Shown here: piece by piece, positions 6,829-15,837 of the stretch
Layout: each line of letters starts with the position of its first letter
Numbering within the stretch: the stretch's first letter is position 1
Source of the DNA: Rhodococcus opacus
GTDB lineage: Bacteria; Actinomycetota; Actinomycetes; Mycobacteriales; Mycobacteriaceae
Direction: 5' to 3'
Assembly: GCF_012396235.1 (NCBI RefSeq)
Contig: NZ_JAAXPA010000001.1
Location: forward strand, 62,001 to 126,000
DNA: 64,000 bases
Program-made: the position numbers and the translations under genes
The notes under the pieces: generated by a model
What the model was told of the DNA's origin: nothing
The model's input: the letters and a program-made list of their open reading frames with translations, nothing else
The model's database searches: none

Positions 6829-8105
6829 CTACTCGGATGCCTGGATCAGCCCCGCACCCACATCGAGTGACGGCAACCCGAGCCGCCGGGAATGCTGGGT
6901 GAGCAGGGACCACAGATCGCGGCCGGTGCGCCCGGTCTTCTCGCACCACAGGGCAGCGATACCCGCGACGTGCGGGGTGGCCATACTCGTTCCATTCTTC
7001 GAGCCGTACCGCACGGGCATCGGCACCGATGAGAACACCCGCACGCCAGGTCCTGCCACGTCGATCTGACCACCGGCCACGGGGTTACTCGCAGCAGAGA
7101 AATTGGCCAGCCCGAGATCGGGGTCGACTGCAGCGACGGCCATGATCGACGGACTGTTGGCGGGTACGCCCACCAGTCCCGGGCGTCCGGCGGCTCTGTT
7201 CGCGTTGTTGCCCGCCGCAGCCACGATCAGCACTCCGGCCGCCAGCGCCCGCTGCCCCACCGTCTCGTAGGCGACGGACACCGACGCAACGTCGGCACCG
7301 AGCGACATCGAGACGATCTGACAACCGTTGGCGATGGCCCACTCGATTCCTGCGAGGATCCCACCGTCCACGCCACGCCCCTGATCCGACAGAACCTTCC
7401 CGACGAAGATGTCGGCCTCATGAGCCACTCCGTATCGGCGGGGCCGGTCGCTGCCGTCGGACCGCAGGCCGTTCCGATGCAATGCGTGCCGTGTCCGTGC
7501 CCGTCCTGGGGTACTGCGCCCGGAACGAACGACTGGGCCGTGATGGTGCGACCCCGGAAATCCGGGTGGGTGAAATCGAATCCGGTGTCGAGGACGGCGA
7601 TCCTGACACCGCGCCCACTGCACGCCGACGACGTGGTGCGGGTCGCTTGCAGTCCCCAGGTGAACTCCGGCGTATCCAGGAAGTGGTCGAGGTCTACTGG
7701 CGCGACTGCACCGTTCTCAGGCCGTGCGATCTCTACGACGGTGTCTTCACTGTCCAGCGCATGGTGGACCAACTCGGGTTCGACCGAGAGGACCGCGGCG
7801 TCGGGCGAGGCGGCTGCGGTGCGGAGTGCGGCCAACTGGTCGGGGTCCGCGGTCACCACGGCAATTCCGAGTTCGTCGAACAGAACTGCGCCGGACACTT
7901 CGGCCAGTTCGAGATCCATTGCCGAAGACTCGAACTCGCTACTTCTCGTTACGGTCGAGACGCCGGCGAGGGACCGTAGGAGTGCTGTGGGACCCGCTCG
8001 CCTCCCGTCGTCCGTGAACACCACGACCTGACGGCCCGTCGTCTCGGCCCGCGAATCGGCGACGGGCCCGTCGCCGTCACGGTCGGAATCTTGTGGAAAT
8101 ATCAC
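6829..8105 (-). pseudogene. Subtilisin-like (S8) serine protease, one frameshift
   Basis: From ATG 8105 the first frame runs through an about 165-residue N-terminal region, the Asp motif (IAVLDTGFDFTHPDF) and the His motif (GHGTHC). Near 7440-7450 the frame slips by one base, and the Ser motif (GTSMATPHVAG) and the C-terminus continue in another frame to the stop at 6829-6831. All three catalytic residues are thus encoded but not in one frame. There is no signal peptide, so the enzyme was probably cytoplasmic or exported otherwise. The rest of the sequence is well kept, so this may be a recent mutation or a single-base sequence error. Its partner gene at 6570-6812 is intact. Confidence 0.8.
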
Positions 8106-8293
8106 TGTTTCGTCCTTTTACTCTGGATCGCGGCGCGCTCGTCGTCGCGTCAATGTGTCTACTTACCTTCAGTTGTCGATCGCCGGTGGCGCTCGTGGGA
8201 CTCCCCCACTCTCCGGCGTGGGCTCCCGAATTCCGCGAGTGGCGCGCTACCCGAATTTGTGTCGGGCCGGGCTGTCGGGGTGAGTAGTTAGGT

Positions 8294-8734
8294 TCATGCG
8301 ACCGCAGAGATCACGTGGTACCAGTCGACGACGACGGACCTCACTCCGATCGATGCGATCATCGTCCGGATCGGACCGTCCAGGCACAGCTGGCTGTCGA
8401 CGTGCCGAGCATCGGAGCAACCGCAGATGCTCTGTGCGGCCCGCAACCCGATCAGGATCTCCGGAGAGGACTCTGTTCGGCTGCCCTCGATGAGTAGAGC
8501 CTCCTCGTCGACGCCGCGGACCGCGATGTCATGTCCGTCTGCGACGTCGCCGACGATCAGTGCGAGGTAGTCGATGTCGGTGTCCTCGTCGCGAGTGGCG
8601 ATCAGTCGTGCCGTGCCGGCTCCCACCGGCACGACTTCGTCCAACACCAGAACGGCGGACTCGGATTCACGGAGTTCGTCGAGTTCGACTCGTCTCGCTG
8701 TCCAACTGAAGAAGGGCTCCGGCCGCGCGGTCAT
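8294..8734 (-). CDS. Unidentified 146-residue protein, faintly GTP cyclohydrolase II-like
   Basis: The start is set at ATG 8734 because CAGGAGC lies eight bases upstream; an ATG at 8779 has no such site. The product begins MTARPEPFFSWTARR. The middle part (DYLALIVGDVADGHDIAVR) resembles the EHLALVxGDV segment of RibA, and a Cys-x-Cys (GCSDAR region) stands where RibA has its zinc cysteines, but the highly conserved R.DCG and GRGIG motifs are not there. It is therefore either a divergent relative, which could bind a nucleotide, or a chance likeness. The gene stands alone, 189 bases upstream of the subtilase start. Confidence 0.5.
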   Translation of the reverse strand: MTARPEPFFSWTARRVELDELRESESAVLVLDEVVPVGAGTARLIATRDEDTDIDYLALIVGDVADGHDIAVRGVDEEALLIEGSRTESSPEILIGLRAAQSICGCSDARHVDSQLCLDGPIRTMIASIGVRSVVVDWYHVISAVA

Positions 8735-9022
8735 GACATGCTCCTGTAGTTCGACGCAATAACTTTCCGCGGTACCCATTCAGCGTCGCCGGGATGTCGG
8801 CTAATCTCGCGAGTAGCGTCCTACCCGATCGTGCGGACACGCCTTCGGTCGATCTCGAAACCGAACTCGTGCCCGTGTCGCACTACTCAATCCATCGGCA
8901 TCTCAGGAGTACTGCAGCCTAAAGCGGCTCCAAGGTTGTATTGCACTGCTTCGCTGGATAACTCGCGTCCAATTCTCGACTCGGCGCTGTCACCGGTGGC
9001 GCGAGAAACTTAGAATCAATGC

Positions 9023-10939
9023 ATGGGTCCAACGTGGCCTCTGATTCAGCGGCAAGTCGAGTTCGACGCGATCACCGCGTCGCTCACGACTCGGTCCGGG
9101 GGATGCGGTGTTGTCCTCACGGGCGATCCCGGCGTCGGCAAGACCATCCTCGCGCGGTTCGCCACCGAGTCGTTGCCACGTGAGGTGAAATGGGTGGCGG
9201 GCACCGAGTCGGCGCGCAGCATCCCGCTGGGTGTGTTCGCTCATCTGGTCGGGGCGTCCACCTCCCGGGATCCGGTCGCCTTTCTGTCGGCGGCGCGGCA
9301 GGCGCTCCTCGACGACGGCCGCAGTCGTGACGTGGTGGTCGGCGTCGACGACGCACACCTACTCGATCAGCTCTCGGCGACGTTCCTCCATCAGCTTGCG
9401 CTCGACAGGGCGGTGCACATAGTCGCCACGGTTCGCAACGGAGAGACCGTGCCCGACGCGATCACGTCGCTGTGGAAGGACGGTCACCTCCTGCGGCTCG
9501 AACTGGCGCCGTTCAGCCGGGAACAGAGCATCGAGTTGATCGAGTCCGTGCTGGACGGCCCCCTCGAGGGGCTGAGTGCGGACATGATCTGGGAGGCGTC
9601 CGGCGGGAACGCGTTGTTCGTCCGGCATCTGGTGGAGGGCGCTCTCGAAGCGGGGACGCTGCGCCGTTCCGGTGGGGTCTGGCAGTTGCGGGGCCGTGCC
9701 GCCATCACCTCCGAACTCGCCTCCCTGCTGGAGCACCGGATCGATCAGATTCCCCACGACGTGTTGCAGGCGTTGCAGCTCCTTACTTTCTGCGAGCCGC
9801 TCGATCTGGACATCCTCGGTCAGCTCGCGGGTGACGACGCGGTGGAGGAGGCCGAGCGACGCGGCCTCGTCAGAATCGTCGAAGACGGACACCGCCTCGA
9901 CGTCCGCTACACGCATCCACTGTTCGGTGAAGTGATTCGACGACGCGTGGGGCGCGCTGCAGGCCGGAGGCTCCGCGGACGGCTCGTGGAGGCTCTGAGC
10001 AGCCGGGCCGTGGTCGGATCCTCCAATCGAATTCGCCTGGCAGAGTTGGCGCTCGACAGCGTGGCAGCACTCGGTCGGCGGCCAGAATCGCCTTCGCCGC
10101 CGCTGCTGCTTCCTCGGGCCGATTCTCGAACACCGCGCACACCGAGCCGATGCCCTCGATGATCGGGACGAGACTGGGATGCGTGACCTTCTCGCGGAGA
10201 ACCGCGAGGACCTCGTCGGCCTTCTCCGACTCGCCGCTCGCCCAGAACAGGTTTGCGATCCGCGATGTACCCCAGCGCACCAGTTGCACCTGGTCCAGGC
10301 TGTCGGGTGAAAAAGACAGCAGCAGCGATTCGGCCTCGGTGGCGTGCCCCTGCCACAACAGTGCTCGGGCCAGGAGGTCGGCCGCCTCGAAGCTGCCGGT
10401 CTGGTCGAGTGCCGCGCGCGCGAGCCGTTCCCCCAGAGGCACATTCGCCAAACCGCGCCACGCGTCTCGCCGAGTTGGCCGACATCTGCGACGGCGAACT
10501 TGTGGACATCGTTGCCCGGCATGCGGCGGCAGTCACGACAGGAAACGGATGCGGTGCGGCATCGGCAGCAACCGAGTTCGAGCGAATCGGCGCCTTGCCG
10601 GATGCCGCTGACGCGTACGCTCGGGCGGCGATCGCATTTACGCAGGCCGGAGACAAGCGGCGTTCGATCGAGTGCGCTGCCGCGGCCGAAGCCCTGTCGG
10701 CACGATGCGACCACATGTCCTCTCCCGCGCTGGTGGAGGCCGCCCATCCACTCCCCCTCACGAGTCGTGAACGGGAAGTGGGGTCGATGGTTGCGGCCGG
10801 ATTGTCGAACCGCCAGATCGCCGATCGGTTGTTCGTCTCGGTGCGGACGGTGGAGGGTCATATCTACCGTGCGTGTATGAAGCTCGACGTCGCCGATCGC
10901 AACGGTCTTGCGCAGGCGATGGGCACGACGGTTCGGTGA
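9023..10939 (+). pseudogene. LuxR-family ATPase regulator broken by an internal inversion
   Basis: Codons 1-346 (ATG 9023) encode an AAA/STAND ATPase: a Walker A motif (GDPGVGKT, near residue 40), a Walker B-like VVVGVDDAHLL and winged-helix parts. From about 10061 the frame turns to nonsense and stops at 10162. Codons 10451-10939, on the same strand, encode the end of the regulator: a tetratricopeptide-like part and a LuxR helix-turn-helix (LTSREREVGSMVAAGLSNRQ, then FVSVRTVEGHIYRAC). Between them the minus strand carries the missing tetratricopeptide segment (10451-10074). Some 20 and about 250 residues expected by family length (about 850-900) are also missing at the junctions. The present sense product would be a 379-residue ATPase fragment without DNA binding. 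Confidence 0.8.
10074..10451 (-). other. Inverted segment of the LuxR-type gene
   Basis: Reading the minus strand from TTG 10451 gives 126 codons of clean tetratricopeptide-like sequence (starting ANVPLGERLARAALDQ, ending AAAAAKAILAAD), after which the frame loses sense at 10074. The plus strand resumes sense exactly at 10451 (AAC CGC GCC). The plus-strand frame before 10061 and after 10451 belongs to the same family of regulators, so the segment has flipped inside one gene. I see no long inverted repeats at the ends that would make it a regular switch, and coding parts seem lost on both sides. Confidence 0.75.
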
Positions 10940-11029
10940 CACCGACCGGACTCCGGACACGACCACATGCCGGCTCTGCGACAGGATTTGTCCTGTCACC
11001 GAGTCGGCGTGGTGCGCTGTGTCGCGTGG

Positions 11030-12349
11030 TCAGGATGCTCGGGGCCGGGCCCGGTTGTGCGCCGGCAGCGGCTTTCGTTCCCAGTCGACCTGCCGGGGTG
11101 GGATGAATGTGGGGTGCCGGTCGGCGCCCATCTCTATCTCCCAGTCGCTGTGGTGCAGCAGCCGGTGGTGGAATCCGCAGAGCAGGACCAGGTTGCCCAT
11201 GTCGGACGGCCCGCCTGCGGACCAGTGGATGATGTGGTGACCTTCGCACCAGGACGGCGGCGCACCACACCCGGGGAACGCGCATCCTCGATCCCGCGCC
11301 ACCAACGCTTTTCGCTGCCTCTTCGTGACTGTTCGGGTGGAGATGCCGAGGTCGAGTGGCGCTCCGTTGTCGTCGAGCACGATCGGCGTGTAGATCGAAT
11401 CGCAGCTAAGAAGCCGGGCTGCCCTGAGACTCAGTGGCCCCATCCACTCGGTCCACGCCACCCCATCGACGGCGAAGAGCGAGTCGTCCGGCGAGGCGGC
11501 GGCGTCCTGCTGTGCTCGTGCACTGCAGTCGGTGTGGTCGGCGAGATCCTTGGCATTGACGTGGAGTGAGACGTGTGGCCGTTCGCCGCCTTCTTCGCCC
11601 GCGACCCCGGAGTCGAGATAGCGGCGCAGGGGTTCGGTGAACCCGTCGGCCCGCCGCTGCCCGGGAGTGCGGGGGTCCTTGGTTCCGTCCTGCGCGGGCC
11701 GCGGCTTGGACAGTCCGGAGAGCGCCGAGAGCAGCATTTCGCCGGTGACGCCATCCAGGTCGCCCTTGACGGCGACGCGTCCGTTGAGTGTCTTGGATGC
11801 GTGGAACTCGTTGAGGTCGGTGTCTTCACTGGGCAGCGGATCGTCGGACTCGAAGGCGCGTTCCAACCTGGCAATGACGGCGCGCACCGCATCCGTGTTT
11901 GCGGTGGGACCGGTTGCGGCGAACAGCAACGCATTTCGGCAGTCATCCAACGCTTCGAGCGGCATGCCCTTGGGTGGCCGTTCGCAGAACTTCATGATGA
12001 GCGCTGCGTGCTCCGCCGAAATGTTGGTGTCGAAGTACTCGTCCGCGATCTCCGGCTGGAGACGCAAACCTCGGCCCAACAGCACGATTCGCCCCGCCGC
12101 GCCCACCTCGAGCAACGTCTTGGAAGCCAGCCACATCTTGGCGTTCGGAAACCCCAGCACATCGACCTTGCAGCGGTGGTCGACGGCCCCGACGAGCTTG
12201 ACGCGCAAGGCTTCGAGTCGCTGAATCTCCTCCGAGATACGAACGACCGAATCGAGCAACTCCGCCTCGGCCAGACGCCACGCATCACCGACCGCGGTCG
12301 CCAGAATCTCGTCCGACAACGCCCCCTGGATATCTCCCCCGAGCCCCAT
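11030..12349 (-). CDS. DUF222/13E12-type HNH endonuclease
   Basis: A 439-residue protein from ATG 12349. The N-terminal about 300 residues are the helical DUF222 region seen in the 13E12 repeat proteins of mycobacteria and rhodococci. The C-terminal part holds an HNH nuclease: CAFPGC and WCEGHH near residue 370, and LCGFHHRLLHH near 400, with zinc-ligand cysteines. These proteins are very numerous in actinobacterial genomes and often mobile, but their role is not settled. A long promoter-side gap is absent: a TTCGAACAAACG-like AT-rich stretch precedes the start. No phage or intron genes are next to it. Confidence 0.9.
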   Translation of the reverse strand: MGLGGDIQGALSDEILATAVGDAWRLAEAELLDSVVRISEEIQRLEALRVKLVGAVDHRCKVDVLGFPNAKMWLASKTLLEVGAAGRIVLLGRGLRLQPEIADEYFDTNISAEHAALIMKFCERPPKGMPLEALDDCRNALLFAATGPTANTDAVRAVIARLERAFESDDPLPSEDTDLNEFHASKTLNGRVAVKGDLDGVTGEMLLSALSGLSKPRPAQDGTKDPRTPGQRRADGFTEPLRRYLDSGVAGEEGGERPHVSLHVNAKDLADHTDCSARAQQDAAASPDDSLFAVDGVAWTEWMGPLSLRAARLLSCDSIYTPIVLDDNGAPLDLGISTRTVTKRQRKALVARDRGCAFPGCGAPPSWCEGHHIIHWSAGGPSDMGNLVLLCGFHHRLLHHSDWEIEMGADRHPTFIPPRQVDWERKPLPAHNRARPRAS

Positions 12350-12477
12350 GTTCGGATCTTACTTCGAACGTTTGTTCGAGTCAATGGTTTCGTGACGGCC
12401 GCGACCTTCGGGTAACCCCACCGAAGAAGTCCCGGAACGACATACGAAGTACGCGAACGGGTGGCACGCTTGACGGT

Positions 12478-12981
12478 GTGACGACCCAGGACCCGGCGAC
12501 CGAACCCCACCGCAGTCGCTTGCGCCGTCTGCGTGCCGCGTGGCGGAGGAAGCTCGATCCGAGTGAGCAGTCGGCGGTGGTGTCGTGGGGCGCGTTCACG
12601 CTGACGTTCGCGGGGGTGCGGGCGTTGACGCACTGGATCAGGCGCGGGCACGGACCGGCCGGCGGTGGGTTGAGTCTCGACGGCCGTCATTTCCACCATT
12701 ACAACCTCGGCATCGCGGCGCTGGCCGGGGTCGGGGCGGTGGCGGTACGCGGCTCCGAGAAGCAACGCCACCATCCAACGGTGCCGATCTCATACGGCGT
12801 CGGCACCGCGCTCATCGTCGACGAGTTGGCGTTGCTGCTGGACTTGCAAGACGTCTACTGGGCGAAGGAGGGGCGGACCAGCGTCGACGCCGCGGTGATC
12901 ATCATCGGGCTCGGCGGACTGATGACCGCAGGTTTCGAATTCTGGCCCGCAGCCCAACGCGCGCTCACGGAGCCGACGTAG
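12478..12981 (+). CDS. Conserved actinobacterial membrane protein
   Basis: A 167-residue protein starting at GTG 12478. A basic N-terminus (residues 12-32) is followed by about four hydrophobic segments (near 37-52, 75-90, 103-120, 140-155). A His-rich loop (GRHFHHYNLG, near residue 70) and the second (RHHPTVPISYG) could bind metal. The protein looks like an integral inner-membrane protein of unknown work. Its 3' end overlaps the 3' end of the convergent BRCT-like gene by 17 bases. Confidence 0.7.
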   Translation: MTTQDPATEPHRSRLRRLRAAWRRKLDPSEQSAVVSWGAFTLTFAGVRALTHWIRRGHGPAGGGLSLDGRHFHHYNLGIAALAGVGAVAVRGSEKQRHHPTVPISYGVGTALIVDELALLLDLQDVYWAKEGRTSVDAAVIIIGLGGLMTAGFEFWPAAQRALTEPT

Positions 12982-13360
12982 GCGGAAGCGCACCGGGCAA
13001 CCGGGCCGTCCCCCACGGCTCGATGTCGTAAACGGGGATGCAGTCCAGGCCTCGGGCGCGCACGCGCTGCACGACCGCCGCATCCGCCGACGCACCGGTC
13101 CCGTCGGCGACGGCCTCGGTGACGATCGCGCACAGCACGTCACCCTGGAGTTCGCGTACGGGTTTCAGCCCCTGCTCCACCGTCCAGTGCCGCACGGCCC
13201 AGTGCGTCACCTCGGTGACGGTGGACGGGTTGCCGATGAACAACACACTCCGCGTGACATTCCGCCCGCCCGCGGCAGCCGATGACTGCACCTGAATCTC
13301 CGCCTCGGTGCACCACTCGGACGCCACCTCGGCCAACGTGGTGCTCGCAATCGTCGACAT
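12965..13360 (-). CDS. BRCT-like domain protein, paralogue 1
   Basis: A 131-residue protein from ATG 13360. After a variable N-terminus, residues 38-115 (VLFIGNPSTVTEVTHWAV through DCIPVYD) have the order of a BRCT fold: a glycine turn after the first strand, a helix with Trp, GDVLCAIVTE as the third strand, a helix with AVVQRVRARG and a final strand CIPVYD. A second copy at 47259-47630 aligns over the whole domain. BRCT domains bind phosphopeptides or DNA ends. Upstream lie two TCCCCCGATC motifs with a 36-base period, as at the second copy, so the two genes may be co-regulated. No ligase or polymerase part is fused to it. Confidence 0.6.
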   Translation of the reverse strand: MSTIASTTLAEVASEWCTEAEIQVQSSAAAGGRNVTRSVLFIGNPSTVTEVTHWAVRHWTVEQGLKPVRELQGDVLCAIVTEAVADGTGASADAAVVQRVRARGLDCIPVYDIEPWGTARLPGALPPTSAP

Positions 13361-13666
13361 CTACCTCGTCCTGTTCCTGCGTCCGACTCGCATGAGAGTC
13401 ATCCTGTCGCGAATCGGGCGCGGCGACTGTCCCCCGATCGGGCCTTGAATCGGATGATTCGGATGTCCCCCGATCGGGCCACAGCGCCTGGGGTGCGGGG
13501 GGCCCGCAGAAGAAGGCGACGGCGGACGAGCCGCACGAGTCGATCGGCGCGGAACTCGCCGGAATCGCCGGCGAAGCCGGATTCGGCCCGAGCGAACTCG
13601 TCCACGACCATCCGTCGACGGCGCCGGCAACCTCCCACGGACACTGAAACCGTTACGCTGAAAACC
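13361..13666. promoter_or_regulatory. Divergent control region with doubled TGTCCCCCGATCGGG motif
   Basis: TGTCCCCCGATCGGG occurs at 13428-13442 and 13464-13478, 36 bases apart, 68 bases upstream of the BRCT-like gene's start. The region between also contains ATCGGATGA, present at the same place before paralogue 2. The remainder of this 306-base gap (about 13480-13660) shows GC-rich sequence with no convincing gene. The doubled motif is probably an operator or activator site; its binding protein is not known. Confidence 0.5.
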
Positions 13667-14098
13667 ATGCCGACGGACCGCGGACTCAAGTTCATGAACG
13701 CCGCCCACCGCGCCCTGCTGCGCATTACCGGCGGGCGGGTGGGGCGGAGTTTCGGCAAGATGCCGGCGGTGGAGTTGACCACCGTCGGCCGCAAGACCGG
13801 GAAGGTGCACAGCGTCATGCTGACCGTTCCGGTGCGGGAAGGTGACACCCTGGTCGTGGTGGCGTCACGTGGTGGCGACGACCGCAACCCCGCGTGGTTC
13901 CTGAACCTGCAGGCCAACCCGGTGGTCCAACTGTCGCTGCAGGGAAACCCCGCGCAGTCCATGCGCGCCCACGTGGCAACCCCCGAGGAGCGGGCCCGTC
14001 TGTGGCCGAAGGTGACCGCCGCCTACAAGGGGTACGCCGGCTACCAGAAGAAGACGGACCGCGAGATCCCTCTGGTTCTGCTCGACCCCACGACCTGA
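13667..14098 (+). CDS. Ddn-like F420-dependent nitroreductase family protein
   Basis: A 143-residue protein; ATG 13667 is chosen because the family begins a few residues before the first helix (FMNAAHRALLRITGGR). The split-barrel core is recognisable: PAVELTTVGRKTGK near residues 34-46, then VVASRGGDDRNPAWFLNLQANP around 72-94, and a C-terminal YKGYAGYQKKT. These are the usual motifs of deazaflavin (F420H2)-dependent quinone or nitro reductases, which reduce quinones or aromatic nitro compounds in the cytosol. It stands alone; no F420 synthesis genes lie near. An FMN-free substrate is not known. Confidence 0.85.
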   Translation: MPTDRGLKFMNAAHRALLRITGGRVGRSFGKMPAVELTTVGRKTGKVHSVMLTVPVREGDTLVVVASRGGDDRNPAWFLNLQANPVVQLSLQGNPAQSMRAHVATPEERARLWPKVTAAYKGYAGYQKKTDREIPLVLLDPTT

Positions 14099-14221
14099 CG
14101 CCGGTCACCGCCGGCAGAACACGGTTCGGTTGCAGTCCGGCGCAGCGAGCCGGTTCCACCCTTAACCTCGACCTCACCCTTATAGATTTGCGAATTCCGG
14201 GCGGGCGAGGTTGGGAGTGAC

Positions 14222-15661
14222 GTGGACACTGACGATGCTGCGCTGCACAAGTCCGGCACCCGGCACCTGCCGCGGCGCGGGTGGATCGTAACGGCGCTGA
14301 CGATCCTCGTCTTCATGGGTGCGCCCGCCCCGTCGGCGACGGCCGAAGCGATCGTGCAACCGGTGGCCGCCGACCCGAGCGTCGTCCGCGCGTCCGACGG
14401 CATGTTCTACATGTACACGACCGCCGACGACTGGGGCGACGGCCAGGGCATGCACAACATGTCGATCTTCAAGTCCGCCGACCTCATGGACTGGATGTAC
14501 CTCGGCGACGTCTTCCCCGACCGGCCCGCGTGGCATCCCGACGGCAAGCTCGCGTGGGCACCGAACGTGCTCGAATCCGACGGCCAGTACAGCCTGTACT
14601 ACTCGCTCTACGACGAGTCGAACCCGTGCATCGGTCTCGCCACCGCCGACCGGCCCACCGGACCGTGGACCGACCTCGGCCGCCCCGTGTTCTGCGCCCA
14701 CGACGTCGGCGTCGGCGGCACCATCGACCCGTTCGTGTGGGACGACGGCACGACGAAGACGATGTTCGTCGGCAACTTCCAGGGCGTCCACGCCATCCCG
14801 CTCAGCCCGGACGGGACCGCGGCGGCCGGCGAACCCGTCCGGGTCGCGGACGAGCGCTTCGAGGGCCCGTACGTCGAATTCCACGACGGCTACTACTACC
14901 TGTTCCTCTCCGCCGGCAACTGCTGCAACGGCGCCGACACGGCCTACCGGGTCCTCGTCGGCCGGTCGGAGTCGCTGACAGGGCCGTACCTCGACCGGAA
15001 GGGTCAGGACCTGAACGACGGCGGCGGGGCCCTCATCCTCGCCGGCAGCGAACCGTGGGCCGGACCGGGCCACAACACGGTGGTCTCCGACGACGCGGGC
15101 TCGGATTGGATCGTGTACCACGCCATTCCGCGCGACAACCGGGATCTGCCCAGCGGAGCCCGCCGGCGCGAAGGGATGATCGACCGGATCGTGTGGGCGA
15201 ACGGCTGGCCCGAGGTCGGTGACGGATCGCCCGCATCGACGGGGCCGGCGAACCCCGACACGGATCTGCCGGTGCGGGTCACTTTGCGCGCCGATTCCGA
15301 CACCACGCTGCCTGCGGGCGGCGGGACCGTCGACACCACCATGCTCGTCGAGGCCCCCGACGATCGTCCCTACGCGGGGCAGGTATGGGTCAGCGCCGTG
15401 TCACCCGACAACCGGACCAGCGATCCGTTCTTCGGGCCGATCGACGTCGACCTGCAACCCGGCGAGGTGCTCGAGGAGGCCATCGCCTACACGGTCCCGG
15501 GAGATGCGGTCGCCGGCACCTACTACGCCTACGCGTTCGCGGGCACCTACCCCGACGAGACCGTCGAGTTCGGCACCGTTCACGCCGTGAAGTCCGGCGA
15601 CGAGGCCAGGATCAGCCCGGTCCGCTCGGTGTCGCTGCACCTCGGCACGGTCGCGCGCTGA
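14222..15661 (+). CDS. Secreted GH43-like five-bladed beta-propeller glycosidase
   Basis: A 479-residue protein from GTG 14222. A long basic N-region and a hydrophobic stretch (residues 20-42, ending ATA-EA) form a Sec signal. The propeller follows: the general base Asp in VAADPSVVRASDG (about 51), a second Asp in GGTIDPFVWDDGT (about 178) and the acid Glu in RFEGPYVEF (about 218), the three positions typical of GH43/62 clan enzymes. A C-terminal beta domain (from about 345) is probably for binding. Likely an arabinanase, arabinofuranosidase or similar enzyme acting outside the cell; in a mycolata host arabinan of the wall is also a possible substrate. No sugar transporter lies next to it. 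Confidence 0.8.
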   Translation: MDTDDAALHKSGTRHLPRRGWIVTALTILVFMGAPAPSATAEAIVQPVAADPSVVRASDGMFYMYTTADDWGDGQGMHNMSIFKSADLMDWMYLGDVFPDRPAWHPDGKLAWAPNVLESDGQYSLYYSLYDESNPCIGLATADRPTGPWTDLGRPVFCAHDVGVGGTIDPFVWDDGTTKTMFVGNFQGVHAIPLSPDGTAAAGEPVRVADERFEGPYVEFHDGYYYLFLSAGNCCNGADTAYRVLVGRSESLTGPYLDRKGQDLNDGGGALILAGSEPWAGPGHNTVVSDDAGSDWIVYHAIPRDNRDLPSGARRREGMIDRIVWANGWPEVGDGSPASTGPANPDTDLPVRVTLRADSDTTLPAGGGTVDTTMLVEAPDDRPYAGQVWVSAVSPDNRTSDPFFGPIDVDLQPGEVLEEAIAYTVPGDAVAGTYYAYAFAGTYPDETVEFGTVHAVKSGDEARISPVRSVSLHLGTVAR

Positions 15662-15735
15662 CGAGTCCAGCCGGCAGGAGACAACCGATTCGGTTTCCGA
15701 TTCCTACTTCTACAACTGAATCCGCAACATTTCTC

Positions 15736-15763
15736 GCCTATTGCTATTGAAATAGTGGTAGGC
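15736..15763. promoter_or_regulatory. 28-bp interrupted palindrome before the amine catabolic operon
   Basis: GCCTA-3-CTATT-2-AATAG-3-TAGGC forms two nested perfect inverted arms within 28 bases, 75 bases upstream of the first gene. It is AT-rich against its surroundings. It is a strong candidate operator, perhaps for the Lrp/AsnC regulator encoded in the same operon. Confidence 0.55.
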
Positions 15764-15837
15764 GTAGGTCAGGATGGGAGCCACGGTGACGTGCCTCACA
15801 CGTCACCTTTCGGTCATTCCACCAACAAAGGTGCTCC

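Noticed and set aside
8294-8734. Functional GTP cyclohydrolase II
   Set aside because: The RCDCG-type zinc motif and the GRGIG loop required for activity are not present.
9359-10999. 546-codon minus-strand frame across the LuxR-type gene
   Set aside because: Most of it is shadow sequence; the real minus-strand coding part is another frame and only the inverted segment 10074-10451.
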